Source: Steroidobacteraceae bacterium (GTDB lineage Bacteria > Pseudomonadota > Gammaproteobacteria > Steroidobacterales > Steroidobacteraceae). Taken from it: DNA of 11,147 bases. The stretch spans positions 1 to 11,147 of the forward strand of contig JABEVI010000088.1 of the NCBI GenBank assembly GCA_013044085.1, given 5' to 3'. Below the pieces are notes generated by a model, which saw nothing but the letters and a program-made list of their open reading frames with translations, searched no databases and was not told where the DNA came from. The translations under genes were made by a program, and so were the position numbers. This document shows positions 6,008 to 11,147 of the stretch, one piece after another (position 1 is the stretch's first letter; each line of letters begins with the position of its first letter).

Positions 6008-6698
6008 GGCGTTCGCGCCGCTCCTGCGCCTCGACGGACAAGGTTGCGACGGGCCTCGCTTCCAGGCGCTTGATGCCGATTTCCTCGCCTGTTTCCAGGC
6101 AATAGCCGTACGTGCCGTCTTCGATGCGTTTCAGCGCCTCGTCGATCTTGCGGATCAGCTTGCGCTCGCGATCCCGGGTGCGAAGTTCCAGGCTGAATTC
6201 CTCCTCCTGGGTTGCGCGGTCGTTGGGATCCGGAAAATTGGCGGCTTCGTCCTTCATGTGCAAAACGGTCCGGTCCACCTCGACCATCAGATCCCGCTTC
6301 CAGTTCTGCAAAATTTGCGCGAAGTGTTCGAGCTGTTCCGAGCTCATGTATTGCTCGCCGCGCCGTGGAATGTACGGTTTGACGTTGCGAGGACCGGCCA
6401 GCAGGCTCATCGGCTGCGCCTCGTACTCGGCATCCTCATCGCCTGTGGGGCGCGGCATCGGCATCGGCGGGCGCGCGACCGGTGCCTTGGGCGGTTCCGG
6501 GTGCGGGCCGTTCTCGGCGTTCGGACGGATCGCAGATTTCTTCTTCGCTTTCACGTTGACCTTGGATGCAGCGGGCTTCGGAAGGGGCTTTGCCCGAGGA
6601 TGCGTCGCCTTCTTGGGCGCAGCCGCCTTGGATGCGGCCTTGCGAGGGGCTGGCTTGGCTGGTTTCTTCGCCGCCTTGGAGCGTTTTTTCGCGGGCAT
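5967..6698 (-). CDS. dksA: DksA-family RNA polymerase-binding factor, zinc-finger cysteines mostly lost, long basic N-terminus
   Basis: DksA enters the RNA polymerase secondary channel and, with ppGpp, shifts promoter choice during the stringent response. Of 243 residues, the DksA core begins near 105-115 (VKPYIPRRGEQYMSSEQLEHF). The coiled-coil tip keeps the functional acidic residues and alanine (DPNDRA, D157, D160, A162), followed by TQEEEFSLELRTRDRERKL. In the zinc-finger globule, canonical C-x2-C and C-x2-C become C200, T203, S221 and A224, while GEEIGIKRLEARP is kept; zinc binding is therefore unlikely. Zinc-independent DksA proteins are known (for example Pseudomonas aeruginosa DksA2). 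The first 58 residues hold about 17 lysines among Ala and Pro, followed by a Pro-rich stretch; E. coli DksA is only 151 residues. The ATG at 6696-6698 has AAGGAGG 11 bases upstream and its own promoter. It heads an operon with gluQ. Confidence 0.93.
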   Translation of the reverse strand: MPAKKRSKAAKKPAKPAPRKAASKAAAPKKATHPRAKPLPKPAASKVNVKAKKKSAIRPNAENGPHPEPPKAPVARPPMPMPRPTGDEDAEYEAQPMSLLAGPRNVKPYIPRRGEQYMSSEQLEHFAQILQNWKRDLMVEVDRTVLHMKDEAANFPDPNDRATQEEEFSLELRTRDRERKLIRKIDEALKRIEDGTYGYCLETGEEIGIKRLEARPVATLSVEAQERRERREKQYGDRDDRYR

Positions 6699-6709
6699 CG
6701 GCGTCTACG

Positions 6710-6716
6710 CCTCCTT
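6710..6716 (-). promoter_or_regulatory. Strong ribosome binding site of dksA
   Basis: AAGGAGG on the minus strand matches the anti-Shine-Dalgarno sequence closely and is 11 bases from the dksA ATG, which fixes that start. Its last bases belong to a short palindrome, GGCGT-AG-ACGCC, just before the ATG; pairing there could partly hide the site. Confidence 0.6.
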
Positions 6717-6731
6717 ACGAAAGAGCGCGCG

Positions 6732-6759
6732 ATTATACCGATGCGGCGGGCACTGTACA
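6732..6759 (-). promoter_or_regulatory. Sigma70-type promoter for dksA-gluQ
   Basis: A perfect TATAAT (minus strand, 6737-6732) lies 16 bases downstream of TGTACA (6759-6754, 4 of 6 matches to TTGACA). Transcription would start near 6725, giving a leader of about 27 nt that contains the dksA ribosome binding site. The sequence after the -10 is GC-rich (CGCGCGC), a discriminator type often linked to stringent control; that link is inference. Confidence 0.65.
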
Positions 6760-6764
6760 GGGTG

Positions 6765-6778
6765 GGCTCACTTGAGCC
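6765..6778. promoter_or_regulatory. 14-bp palindrome just upstream of the dksA promoter
   Basis: GGCTCA (6765-6770) and TGAGCC (6773-6778) are perfect inverted repeats separated by two bases, ending five bases upstream of the -35 of dksA. The two-base spacer suits a dimeric protein site more than an RNA hairpin. It could also be a remnant of a queF terminator. No regulator can be named. Confidence 0.3.
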
Positions 6779-6805
6779 GTCCTTAATCTTGCGCCGGTGG
6801 TCGTC

Positions 6806-6824
6806 GCCCGGCCCTTAGCCGGGC
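6806..6824 (-). terminator. Hairpin enclosing the queF stop codon
   Basis: GCCCGGC (6806-6812) and GCCGGGC (6818-6824) form a perfect 7-bp GC stem with a five-base loop that, on the minus strand, reads TAAGG and so contains the queF stop codon. It may mark the 3' end of queF mRNA. No U-run follows, so intrinsic termination is doubtful. Confidence 0.4.
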
Positions 6825-7204
6825 AATTCAACCGCTGTAGGCGCCTGCCAGCCCGGTTGGCGGTGTTCGGCGATCACAATGGTGCCAATGCCGCCGCGCA
6901 CGTTGAAATCGGCGCTCAGACGCATGAACCGCGGCGCCGTGGCGGCTACCAGGTCGCCGAGGATGCGGTTCGTGACGGCCTCGTGAAATGCGCCTTGGTC
7001 GCGATACGACCATACGTACAGCTTCAGCGACTTCAGTTCCACGCATCGGGCATCCGGCACGTATTCCAGCCGCAGCGTCGCGAAGTCCGGCTGCCCGGTC
7101 TTCGGACACAGGCAGGTGAACTCGGGGATGGTCATGCGGATCGTGTAATCGCGCTCCGGGGACGGATTGTCGAAGGTTTCCAGGGTGCGGCTGGCTGCGC
7201 TCAT
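6815..7204 (-). CDS. queF: NADPH-dependent 7-cyano-7-deazaguanine (preQ0) reductase QueF, single-domain type
   Basis: QueF reduces the nitrile of preQ0 to the amine preQ1 with NADPH, the last step before the base is inserted into tRNA on the way to queuosine. From the ATG at 7204 the product is 129 residues, the short unimodal T-fold form rather than the double-length form of E. coli. Conserved elements are EFTCLCPKTGQPDF (28-41), where Cys33 is the thioimide-forming nucleophile and Asp40 the proton donor, the QueF motif ELKSLKLY (56-63), and FHE (73-75) for substrate recognition. A TTG at 7231 would add nine residues; the ATG is preferred because it gives the family N-terminus, with a weak GAAGA about nine bases upstream, beyond a run of seven C. 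It is transcribed toward dksA and divergently from smc. Confidence 0.95.
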   Translation of the reverse strand: MSAASRTLETFDNPSPERDYTIRMTIPEFTCLCPKTGQPDFATLRLEYVPDARCVELKSLKLYVWSYRDQGAFHEAVTNRILGDLVAATAPRFMRLSADFNVRGGIGTIVIAEHRQPGWQAPTAVELPG

Positions 7205-7337
7205 CGGGGGGGTCTTCGTGGCAAAGGGCAAGGGGTTTACGAACGTGCCAATTACTTTACACTACGCGCCACATCGACGGCCACGCGTCCATCGACTCCC
7301 CGACCGGCCGCTTCCACGTTGAGGTCCTGCACGTCAC
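7205..7337. other. Divergent intergenic region between queF and smc
   Basis: This 133-base gap must hold the 5' signals of both genes. It contains the C7 run before queF (7206-7212 as G on the plus strand), a small AT-rich patch (7236-7263) with the only promoter-like boxes, and GC-rich sequence from 7264 to 7320. No open frame or RNA gene is evident, and I found no convincing queF promoter beyond a weak TAAAGT (minus strand, 7259-7254). Confidence 0.5.
7236..7263 (+). promoter_or_regulatory. Possible smc-zipA promoter
   Basis: TTTACG (7236-7241) and TACACT (7258-7263) are spaced by 16 bases, each with 4 of 6 consensus matches, in the only AT-richer patch of the gap. The transcript would have a leader of roughly 65-70 nt before the smc ATG. 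The boxes are weak and the call is tentative. Confidence 0.3.
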
Positions 7338-10844
<3,507 letters not shown>

Positions 10845-10857
10845 GGAAGGAGCTGGC

Positions 10858-11147
10858 GTGGCCGAACTGCGCTGGATCTTGCTGGGATTGGGCCTGCTGC
10901 TCATCGGCGGCATCTGGTGGCGTGGAACACGCGGTACCGGCCAGGCAAGCAAGGACGCGAATGCGCACGGATCCTTGCGTGCCGGTGTACTCGAGGCTGG
11001 CGAACTGCTCGGGCGGGCGGGTGGACAATCTTCCGGGGCGGCATCCGAACCGTCTTTCAGCGAGGATCTCGACACCGTTTCGCCGGGACGCGAGCGCGCG
11101 GTGCCGCCGTTCGAGCCGCTGATCATCAAGACGACCGATTTCGACCG
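10858..11147 (+). CDS. zipA: ZipA-like cell division protein, N-terminal part (3' truncated by window)
   Basis: ZipA anchors FtsZ to the inner membrane in gammaproteobacteria. The frame opens at GTG (10858), five bases after a strong GGAAGGAG (10845-10852), and stays open for 96 codons to the window edge. The product starts MAELRWILLGLGLLLIGGIW: a short N-terminus outside, one hydrophobic span at about residues 6-20, then WWRG and a hydrophilic, Gly/Ala/Ser/Glu-rich region that fits ZipA's linker. The globular FtsZ-binding domain would lie beyond the window. The name rests on the membrane-anchor plus linker layout and on position: smc-zipA-ligA order is common, for example in Pseudomonas. Sequence alone is too little conserved here to prove it; another single-span membrane protein remains possible. 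Confidence 0.75.
   Translation, partial: MAELRWILLGLGLLLIGGIWWRGTRGTGQASKDANAHGSLRAGVLEAGELLGRAGGQSSGAASEPSFSEDLDTVSPGRERAVPPFEPLIIKTTDFD

Overview
The window is GC-rich DNA from a proteobacterial chromosome, most likely a gammaproteobacterium outside the enteric group. Supporting this are the order infB-rbfA-truB-rpsO-pnp, the dksA-gluQ pair, and an smc gene followed directly by a zipA-like gene (zipA is a gammaproteobacterial division gene). A PhaR-type polyhydroxyalkanoate regulator and a short, single-domain QueF argue against an Escherichia-like genome. A Nevskiales, Steroidobacter or Xanthomonadales-type relative is plausible, but that is inference from gene content only.

Layout: (1) Bases 1-4436, plus strand: the 3' part of infB, then rbfA, truB, rpsO and pnp, the classical translation-initiation, ribosome-maturation and RNA-decay cluster. 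A good sigma70-like promoter for rpsO overlaps the truB stop codon. The cluster ends in a perfect 15-bp hairpin shared with the convergent gene phaR. (2) Bases 4509-7204, minus strand, in transcription order queF, dksA, gluQ, phaR. queF makes preQ1, the precursor of queuosine, and gluQ attaches glutamate to queuosine in tRNA(Asp), so two steps of one tRNA-modification route flank the stringent-response factor dksA. dksA has a clear promoter with a perfect TATAAT, and gluQ overlaps its 3' end by 41 nt. (3) Bases 7338-11147, plus strand: smc (chromosome condensation), then after 13 nt the start of a zipA-like division gene cut by the window end. queF and smc diverge from a gap of 133 bases.

The genes are intact and ordinary for their families, and I see no mobile element, CRISPR array, tRNA, rRNA, phage gene or defence system. 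The most unusual gene is dksA: three of the four zinc-finger cysteines are replaced (C200, T203, S221, A224) while the acidic coiled-coil tip is kept, and it carries a lysine/alanine/proline-rich N-terminal extension of roughly 95-115 residues. I do not see evidence for a previously undescribed system. The remaining points of interest are regulatory hairpins, gene-order links and start-site details.
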